The notes below the pieces were generated by a model. It made no database searches. It saw nothing but the letters and a program-made list of their open reading frames with translations, and had not been told where the DNA came from. Shown here piece after piece: positions 16,131 to 24,062 of a stretch of DNA of 31,388 bases. Location of the stretch: positions 1 through 31,388 of the forward strand of contig CAZIGW010000237.1 in assembly GCA_964538565.1 (NCBI GenBank). Reading direction: 5' to 3'. Origin of the DNA: CAYVBN01 sp964538565. GTDB lineage: Bacteria > Pseudomonadota > Alphaproteobacteria > Rhizobiales > Xanthobacteraceae. Positions within the stretch are counted from its first letter, which is position 1. The number at the start of each line of letters is the position of its first letter. Both the position numbers and the translations under genes were made by a program.

Positions 16131-17519
16131 ATGCCCCGCATCCGCATCGCGAGCCGGCTCGCGCTCATCGTCGTCGGCGGCGTCGTGCTGGTGCAGATTC
16201 TCATGGCGGCGGCCTATTTCGCCGATCGTCATCGCGTCGCCCCGGGTGCTCCCTACCCGCGCCTGCTCGAGCGGACCGCCGCGCTCGTCCAGGTGCTCGA
16301 CCGCGTTCCGGTCGCCGACCGTCCTCTCGTGCTGCGGGCGGCGGCGGGCGCCGACTTCCTCCCGCGGCTGCGCGAGGAACTGCCGCAGGAGGTCGTTCGC
16401 ACGCCCGTCCTTCGCTTCGCCGAGCGGCGCCTGCGCCTGATGCTCGGTCCCGACGGCCGCGACCGGTTGATCGCCGTCTCGCTGATGGCCGACGAACGCC
16501 ACAACGCACGCCGCGCGGCGCGGGTGCGCGACCTGCTCGGGGCGCGGCTGCATACCGTCGTCGGACTTTCCTCGGGCGGCTATCTGGAAGTGGAATCGGC
16601 CAGCAACCTGGTGATGCGGCTGTTCGGAATTCCGGCGGGGCTCGTGGCGGGCGTCCTCTCCTTCGCGATCGCCGTCATGGCGTTCATCGCCGTGCGGCAC
16701 GAGACGCGCCCCCTCTCCGAACTCACCGCCACGGTCGGACGCATCGGGCCGACGATCGAGCCGCAGCTGATCGCCGAACGCGGTGCGCCCGACGTGCGCG
16801 CGCTCATTCGCGCCGTCAACGCCATGCAGACCCGCATCGCCGAGCTGGTGCGCAGCCGCACCCTGGTGCTCGGCGCCATCGGACACGACCTGCGCACCTA
16901 TGTGACGCGCCTGCGCCTTCGTCTCGAGCTGCTGCCGGAAAGCGAGCAGCGCGGCAAGGCGGCGGCGGACCTCGACGGCATGCAGGCGCTGGTGGACGAC
17001 GCCCTGGTGTTCGCCCGCGCCTCCTTCGGCAATGGATCGGGCGAGAGCGCCGATCTCGCGAAGATCGTCCGCGCCGACGTCGAGGCGCGCGCCGCGCAGG
17101 GGGCGGCGGTCACCTTCGCGGGCGGAAAGGACCCGCTTCCGGTGCGCGGTTCCCCGGTTGCGCTGGCCCGCGTCACCGCCAATCTCGTCGCCAACGCGCT
17201 TGCATACGGCGGCAACGCCGACGTCTCGCTCCATCCGTCGGCCGAGGCGGTGGAACTCCGGGTGGAGGATCGGGGCCCGGGCATTCCGGCCGGCGAGCGC
17301 GCCAACGTATTCGAACCGTTCTACCGTCTCGAGCCGTCGCGGAATCGCGACAGCGGCGGCGCCGGCCTCGGCCTTACCATTGTCCGACAGATCGTCCAGA
17401 GCCTCGGCGGAGCCGTCGAGATCGAGGATCGGCCCGGCGGCGGCACGCGCGTGCGAGTGCGACTGCCGCGGGCAGAGACGCCGGACGTTACGTCACCAGC
17501 GGCCGGCGGCATCGCGTGA
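16131..17519 (+). CDS. Sensor histidine kinase, partner of the OmpR-type regulator
   Basis: The 462-residue inner-membrane kinase has a first membrane helix (ALIVVGGVVLVQILMAAAYF), about 140 periplasmic residues, a second helix (IPAGLVAGVLSFAIAVMAFIAV), a HAMP-like linker (ETRPLSELTATVGRIG), the dimerisation domain with H252 (GHDLRTYVTRLRLRLELL), and an ATPase domain with N-box (ANLVANALAYGG), G1 (VEDRGPGIP) and G2 (GAGLGLTIVRQI). The layout is EnvZ-like. The H-box has Tyr257 where nearly all relatives have Pro. It is 24 bp behind its regulator. The periplasmic region has no domain I recognise, so the signal is unknown; proximity to tctCBA suggests an organic acid. Confidence 0.9.
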   Translation: MPRIRIASRLALIVVGGVVLVQILMAAAYFADRHRVAPGAPYPRLLERTAALVQVLDRVPVADRPLVLRAAAGADFLPRLREELPQEVVRTPVLRFAERRLRLMLGPDGRDRLIAVSLMADERHNARRAARVRDLLGARLHTVVGLSSGGYLEVESASNLVMRLFGIPAGLVAGVLSFAIAVMAFIAVRHETRPLSELTATVGRIGPTIEPQLIAERGAPDVRALIRAVNAMQTRIAELVRSRTLVLGAIGHDLRTYVTRLRLRLELLPESEQRGKAAADLDGMQALVDDALVFARASFGNGSGESADLAKIVRADVEARAAQGAAVTFAGGKDPLPVRGSPVALARVTANLVANALAYGGNADVSLHPSAEAVELRVEDRGPGIPAGERANVFEPFYRLEPSRNRDSGGAGLGLTIVRQIVQSLGGAVEIEDRPGGGTRVRVRLPRAETPDVTSPAAGGIA

Positions 17520-17563
17520 TCGCCAGGGGCGGCGCGCCCAGGGCCACGCTGCGCCGCCGCATC

Positions 17564-17583
17564 ACTTGGCGCAACTTGGCGCA
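17564..17583 (+). repeat. Exact tandem 10-bp repeat upstream of the tct operon
   Basis: ACTTGGCGCA is repeated head-to-tail without a gap (17564-17573, 17574-17583), 45 bp after the kinase gene and about 270 bp before tctC. It has the spacing of an OmpR-family operator but a different sequence from the repeat at 15327-15346. It lies about 80 bp ahead of the putative tct promoter. Confidence 0.45.
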
Positions 17584-17666
17584 CTGCGCTCGGGTGCGGG
17601 ACGAGGGGGAAATGTGGCCCCGTCGGTCGTTCGTTTCGTTCCGCGCCGCCGCGATGAAATTCGGCG

Positions 17667-17696
17667 TTGCAGCGTCGGGGCTTTAAATAATAAATT
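17667..17696 (+). promoter_or_regulatory. Putative promoter of the tct operon
   Basis: TTGCAG (17667-17672) and TAAATT (17691-17696), 18 bases apart, lie in a conspicuous AT-rich island (TTTAAATAATAAATTATG, 17683-17700). The leader to the tctC start would be about 145 bases. Apart from this and the tandem repeat, 17520-17850 shows nothing I can support. Confidence 0.4.
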
Positions 17697-17850
17697 ATGC
17701 CACCGCGACGAAACGCGCACTGGTGGATTTCCTGGGGAGGATGGCGAAATCGGCACAGCGCGGAATCCGTCCGCGTCCACGACACGCGCCACGCGCCGCA
17801 ACACGGCGACGGAAGCGCGAAGACCAGGAAATGTCAGGGAGGAAAACAGA

Positions 17851-18870
17851 ATGCAACGCTCAATCCGTGCGTGTGGTGCGGGTGCAGCCATGCTGCTCGG
17901 CACCGCGCTGGCGGCCGCGACACCCACCGCGAGTTTGGCCTGGGAGCCGACCAAGCCGATCGAGATCATCGTGCCGGCCGGCACGGGCGGCGGCGCCGAC
18001 CAGATGGCCCGCGTCGTGCAGGGCATCGTCACCAAGCACAATCTGGCCAAGCAATCGGTCGTGGTGATCAACAAGTCGGGCGGAGCCGGCGGCGAAGGCT
18101 TCCTCGACGTGAAGAATTCCAAGGGTGACGCGCACAAGCTGATCATCACCCTGTCCAACCTCTTCACGACGCCGCTCGCGACCGGCATTCCGTTCAACTG
18201 GAAGGACATCACCCCGGTCGCCATGATGGCGCTCGACGAGTTCGTGCTGTGGGTGAACGCCGAGACTCCCTACAAGACGACCAAGGACTACGTCGACGCG
18301 ATCAAGGCGGCGCCGGACGGCCAGTTCAAGATGGGCGGCACCGGGTCGAAGCAGGAAGACCAGATCATCACGGTCGCGCTCGAGAAGGCGATCGGCAAGA
18401 AGATGACCTACATTCCCTACAAGGGCGGCGGCGCGGTCGCCGTGCAGCTCGTCGGCAAGCACATCGATTCGAGCGTCAACAATCCGATCGAGGCCGTCGC
18501 GCAATGGCGCGCCGGCAAGCTGCGGCCGCTCTGCGTCTTCGACAGCAAGAAGCTCGACTACCACGAGAAAATCGCGGGCGACATGGCGTGGAACGACATC
18601 CCGACCTGCAAGTCCTCCGGGCTCGACGTCGAATACACGATGCTGCGCGGTTTCTTCATGCCGCCCGGCGTGAGCAACGACGAGGTTGCCTACTACGTCG
18701 ATTTGATGAAGAAGGTGCGCGAGACGCCCGAGTGGAAGAAGCTCATGAACGACGGCGCCTACAACCAGACCTTCATGTCGGGCGCCGAATTCACCAAGTG
18801 GGTTACGGACGCAGAGAAGCTGCATGAAGGACTGATGCGGTCCGCGGGCTTCCTCGCCAAGACCAACTGA
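17851..18870 (+). CDS. tctC: Tripartite tricarboxylate transporter substrate-binding protein
   Basis: This periplasmic Bug-family receptor captures an organic acid for the TctAB permease. The 339-residue product has a signal peptide (MQRSIRACGAGAAMLLGTALAA..., cut near ASLA-WEP). The mature protein has the family start PIEIIVPAGTGGGADQMARVV, the mid-region FKMGGTGSKQEDQI, the hinge stretch MTYIPYKGGGAVAVQLVGKHIDSSVNNP, and GKLRPLCVF. The ATG at 17851-17853 follows GGGAGG at good spacing. TctB and TctA genes follow at 27 and 52 bp, so it heads a complete operon. Ligand is not predictable; substitutions such as GTGGGADQ for the more usual FxxGGxxD suggest a particular subfamily. The remnant at 6330-6582 belongs to another branch. 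Confidence 0.92.
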   Translation: MQRSIRACGAGAAMLLGTALAAATPTASLAWEPTKPIEIIVPAGTGGGADQMARVVQGIVTKHNLAKQSVVVINKSGGAGGEGFLDVKNSKGDAHKLIITLSNLFTTPLATGIPFNWKDITPVAMMALDEFVLWVNAETPYKTTKDYVDAIKAAPDGQFKMGGTGSKQEDQIITVALEKAIGKKMTYIPYKGGGAVAVQLVGKHIDSSVNNPIEAVAQWRAGKLRPLCVFDSKKLDYHEKIAGDMAWNDIPTCKSSGLDVEYTMLRGFFMPPGVSNDEVAYYVDLMKKVRETPEWKKLMNDGAYNQTFMSGAEFTKWVTDAEKLHEGLMRSAGFLAKTN

Positions 18871-18897
18871 CGGGGCGGCGAGAAGTTCGAGGACGAA

Positions 18898-19401
18898 ATG
18901 AATCAATCGGTCAATGAATCCGGTGGGACGGGTCCGTCCCACCGGGGCGTTGAAATCGGCGTCGCGGCCTTCATCGCGCTGCTCGCCATCATCATGATCG
19001 CCGGAAGTCTGCAGGTCGGGATCGGCTGGGCCGCCGAGGGCCCCCGTGCCGGCTTCTTTCCGTTCTACGTCTCGGTGCTGATCCTCATCTCCTGCGCCAT
19101 CAACCTGGCGCAGATCTTCATGGAGCGGAGCGAGAAGGTCTTCGCCGACTGGGCGCAGCTGCGACAGGTCGTGGCGGTGGTCATACCGGCCGCCGTCTAC
19201 GTCGCGCTCGTCCCCTATCTGGGCATCTATGTGTCGTCGGCGTTGCTGATCGCCGCCTTCATGCGATGGCTTGGCCGCTACAACTGGCTGCTCATCGCCC
19301 TGGTGGCGATCGGCGTCCCGCTCGCGACCTTCCTGATGTTCGAGCTCTGGTTCCTGGTGCCGTTGCCGAAGGGACCGCTGGAAAACTATCTCGGATACTG
19401 A
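18898..19401 (+). CDS. tctB: Tripartite tricarboxylate transporter small membrane subunit
   Basis: TctB is the small integral membrane subunit of the tripartite tricarboxylate transporter. The 167-residue product has four hydrophobic helices: GVEIGVAAFIALLAIIMIAGSL, GFFPFYVSVLILISCAINLAQIF, QVVAVVIPAAVYVALVPYLGIYVSSALLIAAFM and WLLIALVAIGVPLATFLMFELWFLVPLP, preceded by a polar 17-residue N-terminus. The motif GPRAGFFPFYVS between helices one and two is the family's typical GP..GFFP signature. The last segment ends LPKGPLE, also typical. It lies 27 bp after tctC and 52 bp before tctA. Confidence 0.9.
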   Translation: MNQSVNESGGTGPSHRGVEIGVAAFIALLAIIMIAGSLQVGIGWAAEGPRAGFFPFYVSVLILISCAINLAQIFMERSEKVFADWAQLRQVVAVVIPAAVYVALVPYLGIYVSSALLIAAFMRWLGRYNWLLIALVAIGVPLATFLMFELWFLVPLPKGPLENYLGY

Positions 19402-19453
19402 CCGCCAAGGCATCCTTCCGACAGGCCGCTTTCGCCTCACTGGGTCGACGATA

Positions 19454-20962
19454 ATGGAAGACATCTTCAACCTGTTTCACGGCTTTGCGGTCGTCGTTCA
19501 GCCGTTCAACCTCGTGCTGATGGTGGTCGGGATCGTGCTCGGCGTGATCGTCGGCGTTCTGCCCGGACTGGGCGGCGCCAACGGCGTCGCCATCCTGCTC
19601 CCCCTCACCTTCAGCATGTCGCCGACCTCGGCGATCATCATGCTGTCGTGCATCTACTGGGGCGCCTTGTTCGGCGGCGCCATCACGTCGGTCCTGTTCA
19701 ACATCCCGGGCGAGCCGTGGTCCGTCGCCACGACGTTCGACGGCCATCCGATGGCGCAGCAGGGACGCGCGGGCGAGGCGCTCACCGCCGCCTTCACGTC
19801 CTCGTTCGTGGGCGCGCTGTTCGCCGTCATCATAATCACGCTGGTGGCCCCGCTGGTGGCAAGCTTCGCGCTCCAGTTCGGCCCGCCCGAGATCTTCTCG
19901 GTCTACTTCCTCGCGTTCTGCAGCTTCGTCGGGCTGAGCAAGGAGCCGCCGTTCAAGACGGTGGCGTCGATGATGCTCGGCTTCGGCCTCGGTGCCGTCG
20001 GCCTCGACCAGATGACGGGACAGCTGCGGATGACGTTCGGCTTCCCGGAATTGCTCAACGGGTTCGACTTCCTCATCGCGGTGATCGGCCTGTTCGGCAT
20101 CGGCGAGATCCTGCTGACCATGGAGGAAGGGCTGAGCTTCCGTGGCGGCACCGCCAAGATCAATGCCAAGGTGGTGCTGCAGACCTGGATGGAGCTGCCG
20201 CGCTACTGGGTGACGTCGCTGCGCTCCTGCCTGATCGGCTGTTGGATGGGCATCAGCCCGGCCGGGGCGACGCCCGCCTCGTTCATGAGCTACGGAATCG
20301 CCAAGCGCGTCTCCAAGAGGGGCCACAAGTTCGGGACCGGCGAGATCGAGGGCGTGGTGGCCCCGGAAACGGCGGCGCACGCCGCCGGTACCTCGGCGCT
20401 GCTGCCGATGATCTCGCTCGGCGTGCCGGGCTCGCCCACCGCCGCGGTGCTGCTCGGCGGGCTCCTGATCTGGGGCCTGCAGCCCGGGCCGCTGCTCTTC
20501 GTCGAGCAGAAGGACTTCGTCTGGGGCCTGATCGCCAGCATGTACATGGGCAACGTCGTCGGGCTGATCGTCGTGCTGACGTGCGTGCCGCTGTTCGCCG
20601 CGATCCTGCGCATCCCCTTCAGCATCATCGCGCCCATCATCCTGGTGTTCTGCGCGATCGGCGCCTACACGGTGCACAATTCGACCTTCGACGTGATCAT
20701 GATGCTCGTCTTCGGCGTGCTCGGCTATTTCATGAAGAAGTGCAACTACCCGCTCGCCCCGATGGTCCTCGCCATCGTGCTTGGCGACAAGGCCGAGGAG
20801 GGATTCCGCCAATCGCTGCTCGCCTCGCAAGGCGGTCTCGGCGTGTTCTTCTCGAACGGCCTCGTCAGCACGATCATGACGCTCGGCCTGATCGCGCTGT
20901 TCTGGCCGCTCATTCAGAGCAGCTGGACCCGCATCCGCCGGACGGCGACCGCCGTCGGCTGA
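19454..20962 (+). CDS. tctA: Tripartite tricarboxylate transporter large permease subunit
   Basis: TctA is the transport channel subunit, driven by ion gradients. The 502-residue product is of normal length with about 11-12 hydrophobic segments. The two pseudo-symmetric signature loops are present: GVIVGVLPGLGGANGVAILLPLTF near residues 33-56 and ISLGVPGSPTAAVLLGGLLIWGLQPGPLLF in the second half. Another conserved piece is GGAITSVLFNIPGEPWSVATTFDGHPMAQQGRAGEAL, and the tail PMVLAIVLGDKAEEGFRQSLLAS is typical. It ends the operon, with a strong hairpin terminator 38 bases after its stop. Confidence 0.94.
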   Translation: MEDIFNLFHGFAVVVQPFNLVLMVVGIVLGVIVGVLPGLGGANGVAILLPLTFSMSPTSAIIMLSCIYWGALFGGAITSVLFNIPGEPWSVATTFDGHPMAQQGRAGEALTAAFTSSFVGALFAVIIITLVAPLVASFALQFGPPEIFSVYFLAFCSFVGLSKEPPFKTVASMMLGFGLGAVGLDQMTGQLRMTFGFPELLNGFDFLIAVIGLFGIGEILLTMEEGLSFRGGTAKINAKVVLQTWMELPRYWVTSLRSCLIGCWMGISPAGATPASFMSYGIAKRVSKRGHKFGTGEIEGVVAPETAAHAAGTSALLPMISLGVPGSPTAAVLLGGLLIWGLQPGPLLFVEQKDFVWGLIASMYMGNVVGLIVVLTCVPLFAAILRIPFSIIAPIILVFCAIGAYTVHNSTFDVIMMLVFGVLGYFMKKCNYPLAPMVLAIVLGDKAEEGFRQSLLASQGGLGVFFSNGLVSTIMTLGLIALFWPLIQSSWTRIRRTATAVG

Positions 20963-21000
20963 AGGCCGGCCCGGGGCGCGTCCTCCGAGGCTCCAATCTG

Positions 21001-21033
21001 CGCCGGCGACCCGCGGGTCGCCGGCGTCTTTGT
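21001..21033 (+). terminator. Rho-independent terminator of the tct operon
   Basis: CGCCGGCGACCC (21001-21012) pairs perfectly with GGGTCGCCGGCG (21015-21026); the innermost pairs open to form the loop. It is followed by TCTTTGT. This is the clearest terminator in the window. Confidence 0.8.
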
Positions 21034-21184
21034 CCGGTCGTTTTCGCCTGACTCGCGGCCGTCCGGGGCCGAGGTCCGGAGCGCGCCGTTGCTGCAGCGC
21101 CGAGCGACAGCCGCGGCGAAAGCGGGTAAAGATCCGCCGAAGTCTGGCGCAAACCGGACAGCGACCGAAAACGAGGGGGAAACG

Positions 21185-21646
21185 ATGATATCGGAGGTCC
21201 AAGTCGATCGAAGCCGGCTGCATGTCCCGGCCGTGGCCCGTCTCTACGAGGCGCTCGCGCCGCTCAGCTATACGCTGATCCGCATGACGCTCGGCCTGAT
21301 CCTGATCCCGCACGGATTCAACAAGCTGTTCCTCAACGACGCGGTGGCCGCCTCGCGCAATTTCGTGCACTTCGGCTGGGCCTATCCGCTGGCGTGGGCC
21401 TATTTCATCGGCGCGCTTGAGTTCTTCGGCGGAATACTCCTGGCCCTCGGCCTGTTCACGCGGGTGATCGCCGCGGCAATCGTGATCGAGATGGCGGTCA
21501 TCGCCTTCGCGGTGCTGTGGCCCAACTGGTCGTGGGGCCATCGCGGCATGGAATACGTCGTGTTCATGGGCGTCGTGGCGCTCGCAATCTTCTTCCGCGG
21601 CGGCGGCAAGTGGTCGCTCGACAACGTGCTGAGCAAGGAATTCTGA
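21185..21646 (+). CDS. DoxX family membrane protein
   Basis: The 153-residue product has four hydrophobic helices and the DoxX pattern: LIRMTLGLILIPHGFNKLF, then AYFIGALEFFGGILLALGLFTRVIAAAIVIEMAVIAFAV and GMEYVVFMGVVALAIFFRGGGKWSLD. DoxX proteins take part in redox or sulfur-related membrane complexes in some species; in most bacteria the role is unknown. I start at the ATG at 21185-21187, with GAGGGGGAA as ribosome-binding site; an in-frame start at 21089 would add 32 polar residues. It lies behind the tct terminator, so it is probably a separate unit, and it converges on the receiver gene at 21886. Confidence 0.88.
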   Translation: MISEVQVDRSRLHVPAVARLYEALAPLSYTLIRMTLGLILIPHGFNKLFLNDAVAASRNFVHFGWAYPLAWAYFIGALEFFGGILLALGLFTRVIAAAIVIEMAVIAFAVLWPNWSWGHRGMEYVVFMGVVALAIFFRGGGKWSLDNVLSKEF

Positions 21647-21729
21647 AAATCCGGCCCGACGCGCCGGAACGTCGCGCCGGCGGGCAGCGATGCCTGCATC
21701 CGGGCGACTGCGGCGCGCAGCGCTCGAAG

Positions 21730-21758
21730 GGGATGACTTGTCTTTGAGTCAGCATCCC
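21730..21758 (+). terminator. Imperfect hairpin downstream of the DoxX gene
   Basis: GGGATG (21731-21736) and CATCCC (21753-21758), with inner ACT/AGT, can form an imperfect hairpin about 85 bases after the doxX stop; CTTTTC follows within a dozen bases. A terminator or the edge of the repeat cluster are both possible. Confidence 0.3.
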
Positions 21759-21775
21759 GTCGTGCTTTTCGACTT

Positions 21776-21824
21776 GAGCATGATCTTCTCCGAAAGCCGG
21801 TATCCACTTTTCGGGATCATGCTC
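21776..21824. repeat. Palindromic intergenic repeat, copy 1
   Basis: This 49-bp element begins GAGCATGATC and ends GATCATGCTC, the ten-base arms being perfect inverted repeats; the middle reads TTCTCCGAAAGCCGGTATCC, then ACTTTTCGG. It is the widespread extragenic palindrome of Bradyrhizobium-like Hyphomicrobiales. It lies between convergent genes and could form a strong RNA hairpin in either transcript. Confidence 0.88.
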
Positions 21825-21837
21825 CGCCTTTCGATTT

Positions 21838-21886
21838 GAGCATGATCTTTTCCGAAAACCGGTATCCACTTTTCGGGATCATGCTC
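21838..21886. repeat. Palindromic intergenic repeat, copy 2
   Basis: This is a second 49-bp copy, exactly 62 bp after the first, with identical GAGCATGATC/GATCATGCTC arms and two differences inside (TTTTCCGAAAACCGG). Its last base is the first base of the CTA triplet that encodes the stop codon of the receiver gene on the minus strand, so it may serve as that gene's terminator. Confidence 0.88.
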
Positions 21887-22503
21887 TATTCCTCGAGCCA
21901 TTCCCGCTTGGTGGCCCAACGCTCGAGCTGGCCGGCCATGCGCAGCCGCGTCTCCCGCACCGCCGGGCGCCCACTCAGCGCGAGCCGGCGATAGCTTTCC
22001 GCCAGCGCCCGCAGATCGCCGGAACGGATCGCCTGCCGGCGCGAGCGCCGGCGCGCCTCCAGACTGTGGGCGACGATCGTGTCGGCGTCGCGCGCGGCTC
22101 CGGCCGGCACGAAGCGATGGAGGGCGACCCAGGCCCACCCGCCGCGCAACTGGGCGAGCATGTCGTCGAGATGACGGGCGATGGTCAGCACCTCGGCGCG
22201 CACCTGCGCGGCCGACAAGGGTTTCGGCAGATGCGGGATCGCGAGCTGGACGAAGCGCCGCAGGAGATCGCGGTCATTGGTGGTCAGCAGCACCGGAACG
22301 CCCTGCGCGAGCGCGCAGGCGGCGACCCGCACCGAGGCGCCGGGCAGGAATGCGTCGATGATGGCGAGATCGACCCGGTTGCGGTCGAGGATGGCGAGCG
22401 CAGCATCCCCGTCCGCAACCTCATGCAGCAGCATCCCGCGAAGGGCGGCCGCAATCGTCGCGCGCGATCGGTCGTCGTCGTCTGCGACGAGCACGTGACG
22501 CAT
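21886..22503 (-). CDS. Receiver-domain protein with a C-terminal helical domain of unknown type
   Basis: The 205-residue protein has an N-terminal receiver domain with all key residues: D8-D10 (VADDDD), D50 (AIIDAFLP), T74/T75 (LLTTND) and K94 (HLPKP). It lacks the usual DNA-binding output. Instead about 100 residues follow (LTIARHLDDMLAQLRGGWAWVALHRFV, then TIVAHSLEARRRSRRQAIRSGDLRALAESYRRLAL and RLRMAGQLERWATKREWLEE), predicted helical, Arg-rich and unknown to me. The start is the ATG at 22501-22503; a longer frame to 22575 adds nonconserved residues. No kinase is adjacent. It could act through protein or RNA contacts. The 268 bp upstream show no clear promoter. Confidence 0.78.
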   Translation of the reverse strand: MRHVLVADDDDRSRATIAAALRGMLLHEVADGDAALAILDRNRVDLAIIDAFLPGASVRVAACALAQGVPVLLTTNDRDLLRRFVQLAIPHLPKPLSAAQVRAEVLTIARHLDDMLAQLRGGWAWVALHRFVPAGAARDADTIVAHSLEARRRSRRQAIRSGDLRALAESYRRLALSGRPAVRETRLRMAGQLERWATKREWLEE

Positions 22504-22771
22504 CGAGTACCCTACCCGCGCAACGCAGTCTCGCCGATCGGGCGAACGGCCGGACCGGCCAAAGACCCGGCGCATGAAGCGGCGAACCGCATGCGCGTCG
22601 CCGACGGACCCATGCGCCAGCTCGTCATCTCAGAGCGCAATCGGACGCGAAAGGAATTCACGTCTGCTGATCGCGCTTGCACGTCAATCAGACAGTGTGG
22701 CAGCCGCCGGCAGTTCGTCTGCGCTCCGCCGGAGCGCGACCGGACGGGGCCGGGGCGGCCACTGGTGCGCT

Positions 22772-22987
22772 CTAATGCAGGGTCGGGATTGCGGCCGTCT
22801 CTTCGAAGGAGTCCGAAAACACGTCCGTCATTTCGATCTGCAAGGTTTCACGCCTGTGTTCCTCGAACAGCCGCAACCAGGTCTCGGCGAGTTCGAGCAG
22901 TTCTGCCCGCCGTTCGGTCGGACCTTCGTCGCGTGCCATGCGCAGACACGCGGCCGCATAACTCGGAAAGTTCAGTACGCTGGACAT
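22772..22987 (-). CDS. Small hypothetical protein
   Basis: The 71-residue product starts MSSVLNFPSYAAACLRMARDEGPTERRAELLELAETWLRLFEEHRRE, a likely two-helix amphipathic piece with the pattern Y-A-x-x-C-L-x-[ML]-A and W-x-x-L-F-E. Short proteins of this kind (a helix of C-L-x-[ML]-A type followed by the A-E-x-W-x-x-L stretch) are common in Bradyrhizobium relatives, but no function is known to me. The start at 22985-22987 is preceded by GGGGGG on the minus strand. It stands alone, with 157 bp to the next gene and 268 bp to the receiver gene. Confidence 0.65.
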   Translation of the reverse strand: MSSVLNFPSYAAACLRMARDEGPTERRAELLELAETWLRLFEEHRRETLQIEMTDVFSDSFEETAAIPTLH

Positions 22988-23144
22988 TGGGCACCCCCCG
23001 CGTCCAAAAATCGGTACCTTTGCGGCTTAGTTGCGACAGACGCCGGACGCCTTCGTCGCCGCCGTGTGGATTGTGGGGATCACACCAAATTTTGCTCAAT
23101 TCCGTTGGGGCATTTGAGCCGCGCCTCCCGTGAGTTGATCGTTC

Positions 23145-24062
23145 TCAACCGCTGCGGCGTTGACGCCTCGTGTCTCGACTCGCGCGGCAATTTCGCTCGT
23201 TCTCCGCTTCGAAATGCGCCGACACGGCTTGCATCAGCAGACGCAGATCCGAGGCGACCGTCAGTTCCTGATTTTCCCGGATTTCGTCCTCCCTGCGCTG
23301 CCTGAGCCATTCGAGGCGCCGTGCCAGCGGACCGAGACGATCGAGCAGCGGGCGAAGGCGTTCCGCCAGCATGGGTTCGAGACGCTCCCTCAACGGGGCG
23401 GCAAATGCCAGCAGTGGACCGAGCCGAAACGCCGGCGGCGACCAGCGACGCGGATGTATCCACCACATCAGCGCACCCGTCAGGGCGATCCAGATGGCCG
23501 CAAGTGCCGTCAGCGGCAGGCCGGCCGTCGGCTGCACGGCCGCGGACGCCGTCGCGGGCGGCACCAGCGGCACCAGCGAGCGTTCCTGGACCGGCACGAG
23601 CGGCGCCGCCGAGGTCCAGGCGACCGACCTCGGACGCGAGATGCGCTTCAGCCGTTCCACCGCGGATTCGCTCGCGGCCGGGGCCGGCTCGAGGCCGATC
23701 ACGTTCCAGGCATCGTCGACCAGGTAGGACGGCGTCGGAGGTGCGTTATCGGCCGTATCGGCCGTCGTGTCGTCCTTGGCGGCCCGCGTCTCCGGCCGTT
23801 CGACGGCCTCCTTGGCGGGTCTGGCACGCGCGCTGCGACGTTCCTCGGATCGCGCCGACTCCGTGTCCGCCGATCGGCCCCTTTCGCTGCGCGCCGCAGG
23901 GCGCGCACCCGACAGATACCAGCAGTGCTGATGCGTCTGCCGGTCGATGCGGTAGCGCCAGTATCCGTTTCGCTTACTGAGGTCTGGCTTGAGCAGACAT
24001 TCGGCCCGCGCCGCGCACGACGCGATGATAAGGGCGAACACCGCCGCAAAGAGCCTGATCAT
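23145..24062 (-). CDS. Exported single-span membrane protein, unknown (pair member A)
   Basis: The 305-residue protein has a signal peptide (MIRLFAAVFALIIASCAARA), a short Cys-containing head with RNGYWRYRIDRQTHQHCWYLSG, about 90 residues of charged low-complexity sequence, a conserved-looking SYLVDDAWNVIGLEP, one membrane helix (LTALAAIWIALTGALMWWI), and a Leu/Arg-rich C-terminal tail with coiled-coil character (PLRERLEPMLAERLRPLLDRLGPLARRLEWLRQRREDEIREN). By charge the tail would be cytoplasmic. I recognise no family. The layout matches the divergent gene at 24474-25424. An EcfG-type motif on the same strand lies about 260 bp upstream. Confidence 0.65.
   Translation of the reverse strand: MIRLFAAVFALIIASCAARAECLLKPDLSKRNGYWRYRIDRQTHQHCWYLSGARPAARSERGRSADTESARSEERRSARARPAKEAVERPETRAAKDDTTADTADNAPPTPSYLVDDAWNVIGLEPAPAASESAVERLKRISRPRSVAWTSAAPLVPVQERSLVPLVPPATASAAVQPTAGLPLTALAAIWIALTGALMWWIHPRRWSPPAFRLGPLLAFAAPLRERLEPMLAERLRPLLDRLGPLARRLEWLRQRREDEIRENQELTVASDLRLLMQAVSAHFEAENERNCRASRDTRRQRRSG

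Noticed and set aside
19292..21541. 749-codon minus-strand ORF opposite tctA and doxX
   Set aside because: It is antisense to two clear membrane-protein genes and has the His/Arg/Asp-rich composition of a mirror frame.
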